Assembly: GCA_024345305.1 (NCBI GenBank)
Contig: BRON01000002.1
Coordinates: forward strand, 1,488,001-1,552,000
Source: Mrakia gelida
Taxonomy: Eukaryota; Basidiomycota; Tremellomycetes; Cystofilobasidiales; Mrakiaceae
DNA length: 64,000 nt
Direction of reading: 5' to 3'
Made by a program: the position numbers and the translations under genes. Below, piece by piece: positions 45,026-56,700 of the stretch. How positions within the stretch are numbered: position 1 is the first letter of the stretch; each line of letters begins with the position of its first letter. The notes beneath the pieces were generated by a model, which had not been told where the DNA came from, did no database searches, and saw only the letters and a program-made list of their open reading frames with translations.

Positions 45026-48000
45026 ATGGACCCCCACTCCTCCCCCCCAAATACACCGTTAACGCAAGAGTTCAACGAAGCTTCTTCCACCATCGAAGAT
45101 CTCACCGCGTCCCTAACGTCCATCCATCGACGAGTCTCTACGGGCACTCCTTCCCTTCGACAAGGATCCGGTCACGGCGAGGATTCGTGGGAGGAGGAGA
45201 AGAAGGAACTCGAAGGAGAACTCATGCTCTGTGCAGAGATAGGTCAGGCTCTGCTCAGGAGGCATGAGAGCTATGTAGGGAAGGCGGAGAAGGAGGTGGG
45301 CGGGTTGAGAGCGAATGTGAGTGGTACTAGGGAAGGAAGGGTCGTGTTTTGAGCTTCGGGTCGAACAGAGCTGACCTTCGTTTCGATTTGTTCGACAGGC
45401 CCAAGAAGCTTCGGATCTGCTGAACGAGGCGAATACGAAGCTGGCTAGCTTACAGTCTTCGAACGAAAATCTCGTATCGAGATTGGCGACGTCGACGAGG
45501 GAAAACTCACAGCTGGAACGGGTGAGCTCGACCTTCCTTCCCTCCCTTCCTTTCACTCCTCCCTTTCTTTATCCTTCCTTTCCTCTTCCGTCGCCTCTTC
45601 ACCAGCTGAAACAGACTTCACCTCTCTTTTTACGCACTCGCCTTAGCGCCTCCTCCAATCCCTCACCTCCCTCACCCTCTCCGACTCCTCCATCGCCACC
45701 CTCCGAGCCGAAATCTCCTCCGTTCGAGGAGCTCTCTCCCGTCAAGCTGGAGCTCAAGCTCGGTCTACAGGATGGGAGGACAAGATCAAGGTGTCTGAGA
45801 GGGAAAAGGAGGAGTTGAAGGACGAGCTGGTAGCTGAGAAGAGGAAGAGGGTCGAGGCGGAGAGGAAGGCTTCGAGAGCTTTGGAACGAGTCAGTGAGTC
45901 CGCCTTCCGTTTCTCTCTTGACGAGCGAGTTGAGAGAAGAAGCTGAGCTGACTAGACTGCTGTGGGTGATAGACGATCTGGAGAACAAGCTGAAGAGTGC
46001 TAGGAACGCTGTCGAGCAGGCGAACAAGTCGAAGGAGGACGCTGCGAGGGAGATCGTCGAGGACGCGAAGACGAGGATGGAAGCCATGCACAACGACGTG
46101 AGTCTGCACCCTTTCTCGAGCTCGTCAACTCTTTAGCTGACCTTCTAACCATTCCCTCCTCCCCCAGCTCTCCTCCCAAGGTCCTCCCAATCCCGAAGTC
46201 CAACTCGTTCTCGACGCCCTCACCACCGAGAACGTCACCCTCCGACACGACAACGACGAGCTCCGAGAGCTCCTTGCCGAGTCTCGAGAACTCCAGTACC
46301 ACTCCCCTAGTCCCAACCCATCCTATCAACTCGACAGATCCTACTCTCACAACTTCTCGGACGCCGAACACGATCCCATCAGTCGCTCCTCAACCGCTTT
46401 CTTCTCGGACGAACTCGCCGCCAGCACTAGCTCTCGCCGACTCGATCTTCACAGCAGGAAGGACAGCTGGGCTCCTTCGATCGGTGGAGGTGGGAACGCG
46501 ATGGCTGGTCCGTCGACGATGGATAGAGGGATGGGGAACAGGCATGGGAGGAACGATTCGTGGACTCCTTCGTTGACGGCCTCCGTCGCGTCGACTTCGA
46601 GTTACGGAGGGAATGGGTCGGCTGGGATGCTGTCGCCTAGGTTGGACGAGGAGGATGGCTTCGGGACGGCTCGGAGAGGAGTGTATCCTGTTGGGAATGG
46701 GTCGTCGTCTGGAAGGAGGTCGAGAGGATCGATCGTTCCGTCGACAAGCTCGTCGAGTACGGGTTGGACGCGAGGGCATGGGAAGAGGAGTTTTAGTGTG
46801 GATAGGCCAAGTGCTGTCCAGAGAGCCTTCTCCGTGAGTATTACTGCTCTTCGCTTCGCTTCTTTGCCGAGGCTCGATGCTGATAGCTTCTTCTCTCGTT
46901 TCTCAGGGAGTCGACTCAATCGCTGAGTGGGGACCAACGGACGACGACGAGGAAACGACGACCATCGACCTTCCAGACGAACCCCTCTCCCCTACCGACT
47001 CCTTCCTCGCCGACCGCAAGACTACCTCCTTCACCCAGATGCGTCGATCCTCAGCTCCTCCCAACGAGACGGGAAACGGAGGTCCTCACGGCGAGATCGA
47101 CCTCTCGCAATCGATTCGACCAGGCGACTCGGATCAGTTTGTCCCCAGCGGACTTTCGAAGACGAGTCCAGAGAAGCAGAAGCAGGTCAGGAAGCGTCCG
47201 ATGATGCTCCTCAGTCGATCCAAGGCTACTCAGACGGACGTCTCGGACATGGGAACGTCGACGGACGGACTCGAAGGATCGTCGCCTCCGCCGAGCACTC
47301 AAGGAGCTGGAACGGTCAAGGATGGGTCGAGAGGAGGAGGATCTTCGTTCTCGCCTGCTCCTTCGATAGGTCCTTCGTCCATCAGCGACCTCACCTCGCC
47401 GTCGAGTCGAAACCACCCGGGCTACTTCCCCGCCGACGGACCTCCCTCGGAAACCTCCTCCATCCACGACCCTCGAACCACCGCTCTCTCCACCCTCATC
47501 GACCACATGGCTCGTCTCCTCACTCGAGCCGTCCAGTCGGACGTCCCTACCCTCTCGAAACGACTCAAGCGGCAGCATCTCCCTCATCTCGCAGGCGACG
47601 TCGGACATCTCTCTCGCTCGACCATCACCTCGATCCTCGTCGAAGTCAACGACCTTCGAGCCCACTTCCGATCAGTCATGGAAGCCGAGAAGAAGGCAGA
47701 TCAGCAGCAACCTCCGTCGATAACGTCTGAGAAGGACAAGATCGAGAGTCAGGTCACCAAGAAGGACTTCCTCTCCCTCATCGCTCTCTTCAAGAACGTC
47801 TTCACGGAACTCTCCAGTCTTCGAGGAACCATCAACGAGGTCATCTTGGATCCTTCGGCGGCGGTCAAGCTTCGAGATGCGGCGCTCAACGAGGACGAGG
47901 ACGACGATGGTCGAGGACGAGCGAGGGCCAAACCGACGCGTCAACCCTCAGGACTCGGTTGGATCGCCGCTCCCATCTCCAAATTCTTCGTCACTCCTCC

Positions 48001-49210
48001 CGTCGACACTTCAGAGGACGACTCGACGCCGGGAAGTGGGAAGGCTTCGCCTCGGAAGTCAGGAGGAGATCGAGGGAAGCTTCATCCTTCGAGAACGGCT
48101 CCAAAACTCGCGGCCGCAACAGGTTCGACAGCGACGACCGTCAACGTCGAGTTCGGTTCCTCTGGAGCGATTCGTCGAGCAGTATCCACAGCAGTCATCT
48201 CCCCAACCTCCCAACTACCCCCCTCCCCCAACGGAACCATCTCCGAGTCGTCGCGGCAAGGCTCAAGTCAAGGCACACCCTCAGGAAGTTCGCTCCTCGC
48301 TCCTCCGTCGTCGCTCGGACCCTCGTCTCGAAGCGCCAGCCAGACGCGATCAAGTCTTCAAGGGATCTTTGCCGGTGCTCGTTCGGCGGCTCCTGTGGCA
48401 GGAGGGGGAGGATCCTGGGTCATGGTCGGAGGATCAGGAGCTCCTCCAGGTCGAAATGCCGCTCCTCGACTTCGTTCAGCAAGCTCCCAGATCTTCCGTC
48501 CTTCCCCTTCCGCCTCGACCCTCTCCTCCTCTCCCTCCCCTCGTCAACCAGAAGCACTCAACCCAAAACGCCTCTCCACCGTTCTCGACGCGATGCTCGA
48601 CCCTTCCATCAACTCCCCAATCAACGATCGTCCTCTTCGTCCAACGCGCTCTGACGAGTCCATCAGATCCACCTTCACCTCCTCAGGTCCCTCCCCGAGC
48701 GGAAGACTACTCTCGACGGGAAGAGGAGTCGCTCCTTCGGTTGCCACCAGCGGATCAGCTCAAGCATCGTGGGGGGACATGATCAAACCTCGCGTCGCGT
48801 CGGGTCAAGGCGCGATGTTCGCAGGTCTCAAATCTCGCATCGCAGCCTTCACTTCGGACACCTCCGCTTCTCTAGCGGCTCCCTCTCCTACCATCCAATC
48901 CAACCCTCCCACCTCCACCTCCAATCCCAACCCTTCCTCCTCTCCACCTCGCGCTATCCCTCCCACTCGTCAACGATCAGCCCTCGGAGTCGCCTCAGGA
49001 TCAGGAGCCACTCCTCCATCGCTCGCTTCCGCACCATCTCGGACAGGGCTCTTCGGAGGACTCGCCAGCTGGGCTGGGACGAGCATGGTCGAGGCGGCGA
49101 GTCCACTCGCCGCGAGTTTGGCGAAGGAGGAAGGGGAGGAGGAGGATCAGCCTCCCAGTCCTGATCTGCCCGATCGAAGACCGACTGGGCTGGACGTCTA
49201 TGGACGATAG
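45026..49210 (+). CDS. large coiled-coil protein with Ser-rich C-terminus
   Basis: Exons 45026-45316, 45399-45521, 45647-45893, 45973-46097, 46168-46833, 46907-49210 give 1,251 residues. Residues about 10-330 are almost continuous coiled coil, with segments such as EASDLLNEANTKLASLQSSN, LVAEKRKRVEAERKASRALE, DLENKLKSARNAVEQANKSK and ENVTLRHDNDELRELLAESR. A long Ser/Gly/Pro-rich region follows. About residues 675-780 form an ordered block: LSTLIDHMARLLTRAVQSDV, PTLSKRLKRQHLPHLAGDVG, HLSRSTITSILVEVNDLRAH and LSLIALFKNVFTELSSLRGT. The layout resembles fungal NIMA-interacting TinA-like spindle/microtubule-organising proteins, but that is memory of overall design, not a matched motif. The last third is disordered (Ser/Pro-rich). 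No catalytic motif is seen. Confidence 0.75.
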
Positions 49211-49668
49211 ACTCTCGTACTCTTAGATTCGTAGCTCTCACTACCTTCTCGATCCCCGTTGACTCGTTCGTTTTGTATCCCTTCGTTCGACGCGTCGTTC
49301 CCTCTCTCGCCCTCCCACTCTCTCTTCTCTCTTCATTCTTCACTTGTAGCATCTACTTTTCTTTCCATCTCCACCCCTCGTTGCATTTCTTACGTTTTTC
49401 ACCTCCGCCTCACTTGCCATCTCTCTCTCTCTCTCGCCCCTTACAGCTCGTGCCATCTCCCTCCTTCTCTCATGTTGTATTCTCCCTCCTCCCATTTTTC
49501 TTCTCCTTGACTCTCGCACACGAACGAACGCACTTCAATCAAATGTCCATCGGTTTAGAAGATCATCCTCGTCTCCAGAAACCCTACCGAAACGAAGCCA
49601 AAACATATCTAATCAAAGTAAGAAATCGAGATCAAAACCTCCACACGCGTCTCACGAGCAAGAGCGAA
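49211..49668. other. convergent intergenic region, coiled-coil gene / CUE gene
   Basis: 458 bp of both 3' flanks, strongly CT-rich on the plus strand from 49300 to 49500. One GACGCGTC palindrome lies at 49289-49296. No gene supported. Confidence 0.6.
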
Positions 49669-51325
49669 CTATCGACGATCCTCGTCCTCGAAAGGGTTAG
49701 CGGTATACGAGAGAGCATCGTCATCGTCGTCGTCGTCGTTGTCCTCCGACTTCCTAGCAGCGGCAGGCTCGACCTTCTTGACGGGCGTGGCTGAGGCGGG
49801 GACAGGCGAGGAGGATGGGGAGGTGGCGATGGGCTTGCCGTCGAGGGAGATCTTCTGCTTGGGTAGAAGACCGAGTTTGGCTGTGAGATGAGAACAAATT
49901 GATGGGAGCAAGCAGAGGAGAGGATAGGGAAGGGTCAGATTCGTCGAACGTAGGGACAGACGAGACGAGACGCGCGAGAGAAGACTGACCGAAATCGATC
50001 CTAGCCGAAGGCGACGAGCTCAGATTCGATGCTGGAGGACTCGTTCCAAGCATGTTCGGGCTCTGCCTTCCACCGGTGTTGTCCTTTCGGATCTCGTCGC
50101 TTCGTTTGCCTGAGCCTGAGCCGGGAGGAGGAGAGGAGAGACGGTCGTCTTTGGTGGGAGGGATGGGAGCGTTGTGGGTCGTAGGGGAAGGGTGGTATAT
50201 GTTGATCGAGCTGGCGTCTGAATGAGCCGACAAAACAGAACGTAAGGGGGGGAGAGAAAGCATCAGCGAGCTGAGGAGAAGAGGCTGGGAAGAGAAGACG
50301 ACGGCGACGCGGGAACGAACCCGAAGTGGGAGTGAACGAGCCGTCCGTCCAAACGGAAGCAGGGTAGTCCTCGTTCTGGGTGCGAGGAGCTGAGTTGTAC
50401 TGCTGAGGAGGGTTGGAGGTAGGGTACTGGTTCGAGGAAGGGTTGACGGGGTAGTTGTAGTCGTTGGAAGATTGCTGGTTGGGAGGGTTCTGAGGTCCTC
50501 CGGTCGCGCTGAGTGGATTGAACGAGTTCGACGATCAGCTCCCGCTCACGGTACAGCATCCCTGCTTCGAAACATAGAGAATACATCGGACTCACTTGGC
50601 TACCTTCGCCTGAACACTCTTCATGAACCCAGACGACATGAACCCGGTGAAGGCCTTCTTCCCCTCCACGGCGAGCTTGGTGAACTGCTCTTCGATCCCT
50701 GGTCCTGCGAGCTGGTTGGGTTGCTGAACTCCTCGTTCTTGAGTGTCCGCTCCATAGCCGTAGTTCTGACCTTGAGGTGGAGGAGGTGCGCCTCGTCGAA
50801 CTCGAGGTTGATAGGGCAACAGAGATGGATCTGTGACTCCGCCTCCTCCTACTCCTCCTCCTCCTCGTTGCTGAGACCGAGCTTGACGATGAGCGGCAGC
50901 GTCGTTCTCGTCTTGAAGAGCGAGAGATCGGGCAAAGTCCTCGTCGAGGTCGGATTGGGAGCGGAGCTAAGTCGAGAAAAGGAGGATGGCAAGAGAGAGA
51001 AGGAGGGGAGAGGGGAGGGAGGGAAGGAGAGATGGTCAGCTTGGCTCCTCTACCTTCCTTCCTTCTTCCCTATGCCTTCCCCTCTCCTTCAACGCTCAAG
51101 TTTGAAGACACTCACGACATCCTCCCCAGGTCTCTCCTCAGGTACGAAGCTCTCGTCCGTCATGGCAAGTAGAGACTCGACAGCTCGCTCGTCGTTGTTG
51201 CCGTGAGCTTGGAGGACCTCCTTCAAGATCGACTCCTCGACCGTAGGGAACATCGCCTGGAGAGAGGCAATCTTGGGATCCGTAGACGGAGGAGCCGGGT
51301 CGGTGGTCGAGTCGAGATCGGACAT
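49669..51325 (-). CDS. CUE5: CUE-domain ubiquitin-binding protein (Cue5-like)
   Basis: Minus-strand exons 51325-51116, 50966-50596, 50508-50321, 50217-49990, 49880-49669 give 402 residues. The CUE domain occupies about residues 18-60: KIASLQAMFPTVEESILKEV, LQAHGNNDERAVESLLAMTD. The MFP and Leu-Leu ubiquitin-contact motifs are intact. LRSQSDLDEDFARSLALQDE is an acidic helix commonly found next to CUE in Cue5/Don1-type proteins. After it come a Pro/Gln-rich stretch, an EEQFTKLAVEGKKAFTGFMS helix, then a disordered tail with an Asp run and ANPFEDED, an NPF-type ligand. Yeast Cue5 links ubiquitinated aggregates to Atg8 for autophagy. I see no certain Atg8-interaction motif, so that function is by family only. 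Confidence 0.8.
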
Positions 51326-51602
51326 CTTCAGAGGGGAAAGGTAGGGTGGGTGGAGGAGGAGAAGCTGGTCGTTGGAGGCAGGAAGCGAACCCGCGGGCGG
51401 GCGAGAGTCGTTTCGGAGAGGAAGGAGAGCAGTGTTCGAGAGACGTCACCCTTTTCTCGACGAAGGAGAAAATTTGTGGAGTGAGGGAGACGAGACATAA
51501 CAAGGATATAAGCGAGATGAGTCAAACGAAGGGTATCAAAAAACGAGAGGGGGTATAGCAAACGAGACCAAAGACGAAGAGAAAGAGGAGGGACGTCGCG
51601 TC

Positions 51603-53611
51603 TCAATCCGTCCAGAGCTTCGCCTTTCCTTTCCCCTTCCCTCCTCCTCCAGAACTAGGCTTCACCGACCCACCCGTCGTCGTCGTCGTCGTCCCAGCAC
51701 CCACCACCACCGGTTTCACCTCCTCTACCACCCCAACCATCCCGCCCGCCCCACCCAACTTGTCCACATCTCCCTCCCCGTCCTTCTCCCCATCGAAGAA
51801 CTCGTTCCTCTTCCTATGTCCATCCTCCCTCCCCTTCTCCGTCCCGTTCCCTTCGTGCTCGTCCTCCTTCTCCTCCGCGTTCCTCTCCTCCGCCTCCATC
51901 CAACCCATCAGATCAGGAGGGATCTCTTGCATCTGGACCGACGGCGCTCCGTTCATGAACCTCAGCTTCTCCCGTATCGAGACTCGGATCCGTTCGAGCG
52001 AGGCGCGAGTGTTGAGGTTTTCGACGCGACCGGTGAGGGGAGGGTGGAGTTTGTAGTCCGGATGGAAGAATTCGTCGTAGGGGGTGTGGGGGAGAGCGTC
52101 GGGGACGGCGGTTCCTGTGAGGACGGCGGTTTCGTAGGCCCAGCAGCGAGAGACGTTCCTGTAGACGCAAAGGACAAGCGAGATATGAAGAAAGTCAGGA
52201 TTGAGGAGGAGTTGGGTGTGAGAGAGGAGACCGAGGGCGCGAAACGAAACGAGGCGACTCACCGGATCGTGTATCCTCCTCCTCCCACCACGATCATCGG
52301 CAGATCGAACGACTTGATGAACCTCACACACTCCCCATGAGCCGTCACCGAAAGGTTAAACGCTCCCAACCTATCGCACCCTAACGAGTCCGCTCCGCAC
52401 TGAAGAACAATCGCGCTCGGGCGGAAGGTCGCGATCGTTGGTTCCATGACTGCCTTGAAGAGAGCGAGGTAGCTCTCGTCGTCGATTCCATCCTGGAGAG
52501 GGACGTTGAGGGAGAAGTATTTGCCCAGTCCGTTCCCGATCTCGTCGACGGCTCCAGTTCCTGGGAAGAAGTCTCCGGCGTACTTGTGGAAAGAGACGGT
52601 GAGGACTCGGTTCGACTGGTAGAAGGCTTCCTGGACTCCGTCTCCGTGGTGGATGTCGATGTCGATGTAGAGGACTCGTGGGTGGTGTCTGGGACAGAAT
52701 AAAGCAGGGGGAAGTGAGCTTATGAGCGGGGAAAAGGAAGAGAAAAAGAGACGCGACACTCACCGAAGGAGTTCGAGAATGGCGAGAACGATGTCATTCA
52801 CGTAGCAGAACCCACTCGCCTCTCCCTTCTTAGCATGATGAAGACCTCCCGACCAGTTGATAGCGATGTCCGTGTTCCCCTGAGCGAGTTTCCTGGCAGC
52901 GATGAGGGAGGCTCCGGCGTACTGCTTGCAAAAGTCGTAGAGACCAGAGAAGACGGGGCAGTCGTCTCCGAAGTTGAAGCGAGAGAACATGGCTTGGAGG
53001 GATGCTGGAGCGGAGGGAGTGACTCTGGAAAGTAGAGAAGATATACAGCTATCAGCTGAGAGCCTCGGGTGAGTGGTAGGAAGAGCAAAAGGGAGGACGA
53101 ACCTGGATAGGAAGTCGACGTAATCCGAGTCGTGAAACATCTCGAGCTCATCCTTTGTTGCTTCTCGAGGGGAGTAGACGTCCATCCGTTTATGAAGACC
53201 GTAGCCGAGGACGAGAGAGTTGGTGAGAGTGAGTCGGTGGGGTTTCATGGGGTGTCGTTCCTACGAAGAGGAGGAGAGAAGAAGGGAGGGAGGGAGGGAA
53301 GGGAAGGAGCGAAAGGTCAGCTTCGACGGAAGGAGAAGGGCGACTTTGAAGGAATGAAGCTCACTCCGTAGTGGTATTCTCCGACTGATTTGGGGAAGTA
53401 ATAAGAGACCCGAGGATCTGAATGAGGCTGTGAAGAAGAAAGAGCATGTTTAGAAGGGCGGGTTGGGTGAGGAAGGTGAGAAGCAGGGAGGGAAGGAGAA
53501 GGAGAAGCTGACCTGAACATGACTCTCCTCGTACTGAGGGATTGATATGCTCTTCCTGTCGTAGAAGAAAGGCGAGTCGCTGTATGTCTGTACTACATCA
53601 GGTCCAGCCAT
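51603..53611 (-). CDS. HOS2: class I histone deacetylase, HOS2/HDAC3 type
   Basis: Minus-strand exons 53611-53513, 53427-53365, 53260-53103, 53024-52764, 52688-52263, 52158-51603 give 520 residues. Catalytic core landmarks are complete: [49 protein letters not shown] (charge-relay His-His), [18 protein letters not shown] (zinc Asp/His), [27 protein letters not shown] (zinc Asp) and [14 protein letters not shown] (active-site Tyr). The sequence [20 protein letters not shown], with DIAINWSGG, points to HOS2/HDAC3 more than RPD3. Hos2 is the catalytic subunit of the Set3 complex and deacetylates H3/H4 in transcribed genes. A C-terminal tail of about 130 residues is acidic, then Gly/Lys-rich, ending AKLWTD. 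The gene is divergent from PRP24/SART3 with 171 bp between ATGs. Confidence 0.93.
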
Positions 53612-53782
53612 TCGAGAAGAGGACCCAAGGGTGGAGAAAAGAAAGGGATGGCGTCCAGAATCGAAGTCGGCGTTGGGAGGGGAAGGAAAGGAGGTCGCCC
53701 CAACTCAAGTTGCTTTGGTGGAGACTTGTTCTCGTCCGGCTTCAAACCCTCACCTCAGTCGATCTTCGATATCGAACACACC
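53612..53782. promoter_or_regulatory. divergent promoter, HOS2 / PRP24-SART3
   Basis: 171 bp between start codons, GC-rich, no TATA box. A chromatin enzyme and a spliceosome factor share it. Confidence 0.4.
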
Positions 53783-56700
53783 ATGGAAGACGACGATACT
53801 CAGCAACACACCGAAGCCGGAGACGACGAGATCCTGGCTGCTCTTGAGGAGATGGAGCAGGTCATCGGCGAGCTCAACATCGCAGGGAGGGAGTTCTCGA
53901 CTTCCCTTCATCACAAACACATCGCTCTCGCAACTCAGGCAGGTCTCGACGATCAAGTAGAGGCTGCTAGGATGATGATGGTCCAGTCCGTAACCTGTGG
54001 AGACGGTCAGTCTCGCATATCGGGGTGAAAAGTGGAGGAGGGAAGGGAAGGAAGATGTCGAGCTGACCTTTGATCTCTCTCCTTCTCTCCTTCCTCCTTG
54101 AACGAAACAAGACGTCTGGATCCCCCTTCTCGACTCCAGAACCGCTACGGCCGATGTCACAAGCTCCTCAGATCTCACAGATCTCCTTCAGCTTCACGAA
54201 CAATCCGTCGAAGGCTACCTTTGTGAGCAACCTTCCTTCTCATCTTCGACGTCGAGCTCAACCTTCCTTCCCTGACCTCGTCGCCTTCCGTCCCTCCCTT
54301 CCGGTCCGTTCAGCCATCCCTCTTCTCGTCCGTCGAGCCGAGTTTGTTCTTCGTCACTGGGCTCGTCTCCAAGAAGCCGAGGAGGACGAGGATCTCAAGG
54401 ACATGCTCGAGGACGTCGCTGAGCTCTTCACGGAGGCGAAGGTCAGGGAGGTCCTCCTCGACTCGGGTGCTCGAGCTTCTGCTCACATCGCTCAGGTCAG
54501 TCCAGACGATGCCCCTTATGTCTCTTCACTCCGCCGTTCCTCTATACTCACATATCTTCTGTTGCTGTCGATACTGCAGAGTCACAAAGTCTGGGATCTC
54601 GTCAAAGATTGGGAGCTGTCGATTGTCGAGAAGCTATCCGTTCGCCCTTTTCTTCGTTCTCTTCGTTCCGATCTCCGTGCGAGCCCAGCTGACTCAGCCC
54701 TCCTCTTCATGTTCTGCCCAGGCCGAAGACCTGTGAGTGCTTTAGTTGCTCCTCTGCGTCGGTCGTTCGAAGACTGACGTCTTCCGCTCGCTCTTGCTCT
54801 TTATCTCCAGCGCCGAGCGTCTCCCAAAACTTCACACCTTCTTCTTGACCCGACTTCGATCTCCTCACTCTAGTAAGTCCGTTTGACTTTCCGGTATCTC
54901 GTTCCAAGCCGGACTCTGACCTCTCATCTCTCTCCAGCTCTCGACGCGACCTTCCAATCCTACGCCTCCTTCGTCTCCAACCACTGCCCCGCTGAGGACT
55001 ACGAGTCTCTTCTCGTCACCGGAACCAAAGCCAAGACTGTCGGATTTGCCGTCTGGTCGAAGCGAGAAGCCTGGGAAGATCAGATCGTACGTCTCTTCTC
55101 GTCTCGTTGTTCGCTCGATTCTCGTTTCTCAACTGACGCGTCTTCTCCTCGCTTCCCGGTTGTTCAGGCCGCTCCAGGAGCCGACCTTCCTTCCCTCTAC
55201 CAAGCCTACATCGCCTGGGAGCTCAAGCCCAAGAAGCCTGACGCTCACCTCGTTCAGAACGTCTACGCGAGAGCCATCGCCGAGGAGGCAGCGAAGGGAC
55301 CGTACGAGGCTGAGCCATTCTGGGTTTCGTTGATGACCTTCCTGGTGAGTTGACTCCTCAGATCCGAGCTTTCGCATGGGCTGAATCGTCTGGTTTCTTC
55401 TTCGGCATCAGAAATCGAGCGTCAAGAACGAGAGGATCATCCTCGAGAACGTCTTCAAAGCCGTGAGGAGCGTTCCTGGTTCGGGAGAGATCTGGGCTTC
55501 TTACATGAGGGGATTGGTAAGTCTACGTCTACTCTCGTATCTTCTTCGCGATGCTGACTCGGTTCTGCTCCCCTTTGTTCTGCAGGAGGAGTTCGTCAAG
55601 CCCGCTGAGGAGGTCGACGGTGAGTCGCGTCGCTCAACTCGCCTCCATCTCTTCGATCGACGTTCTGACTCCTTCCCTCTTTCAAAACTACAGGCATCTA
55701 TCGATCTGCTCTTGGATCCGGTCTTCTTCACGTTCGAGGTCCCGAGGACGCCGTCAAAGTCGTCATGGCTCGGATCAGCTACGAGAGACGGCGAGTCGAG
55801 GCTTCTGAGGGTGAGTTGACTTCTCATCACTGCTTTGTCTCGCTTATCCTGACCTCCTCTCTATTCAATCCATCTCTCAGTCGATGATAATTCGTTCCTC
55901 GAGCTCTTCCTCGAAGGGATCCAGTTCGTCAACGATGGTGAGTCGCGTCTTCGACCTCGTTTCCCTCCTTCTCCACCGTCTTCTTTCGCTGACGCCCTCT
56001 TCCTCTCTTTCTCCTCTTTTAGGCATCAAGGGAGGTGATCCCGCTTTCAGGCTCGAAAAGTACCTCATCAGCTGGGTAAGTCGCGATCTTGCTCCCTCGA
56101 CTCCCGTCGACTCGCGTCTGACTCTCACGCTTCTCTCTTCCTCTCGATTCTTCTTTCAGTTCGAGCGAACCCAACGTCCAACAGAGGCTTCTTCCATCTG
56201 GGAATCCCTCTCCTCCTCTCACGCATCGTCGTATCTCGTTTGGCTCGGCTGGTCCGAATTCGAAACGTTCGTCCTCGTTGTGCCACCTCGCGTCAACCCT
56301 GTCTGGCTCCGAAGTTCACCATCTTCCTCTCTTCGTCTTTTTCAAACACACAGTCGTCGACCCGCTCTCCCCAAAGCTCGAGAAGTCTACAAAATCGCTC
56401 TCGGACACGCTCAGTCCCTCGACTGGCCCGAGGCGATCTGCGAAGCCTACCTTTCGTTCGAGGAGATGTACGGATCGCTGGAGGAGAGCGAGGCGGCGAA
56501 GGAGAGGGTCAGGAAGACGATGGACGGGGTCAACTTCAAGAGGCATAAGGTGAGTCTCATTCGACTTCTCCCCCTTCGCGGGTCTTCGACGCGACGAGAC
56601 GAGACGAAACGCGCGACTGACGATGTCTTTCTCGATTTGTGTTTAGGACGCCGTTGCTGCTGCCAAGAAGGCTCAGTACGACGAACCAGCTGTCGAGTAC

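Noticed and set aside
51816..52340. A plus-strand frame across the HOS2 gene
   Set aside because: Antisense shadow of the last HOS2 exons; no motif.
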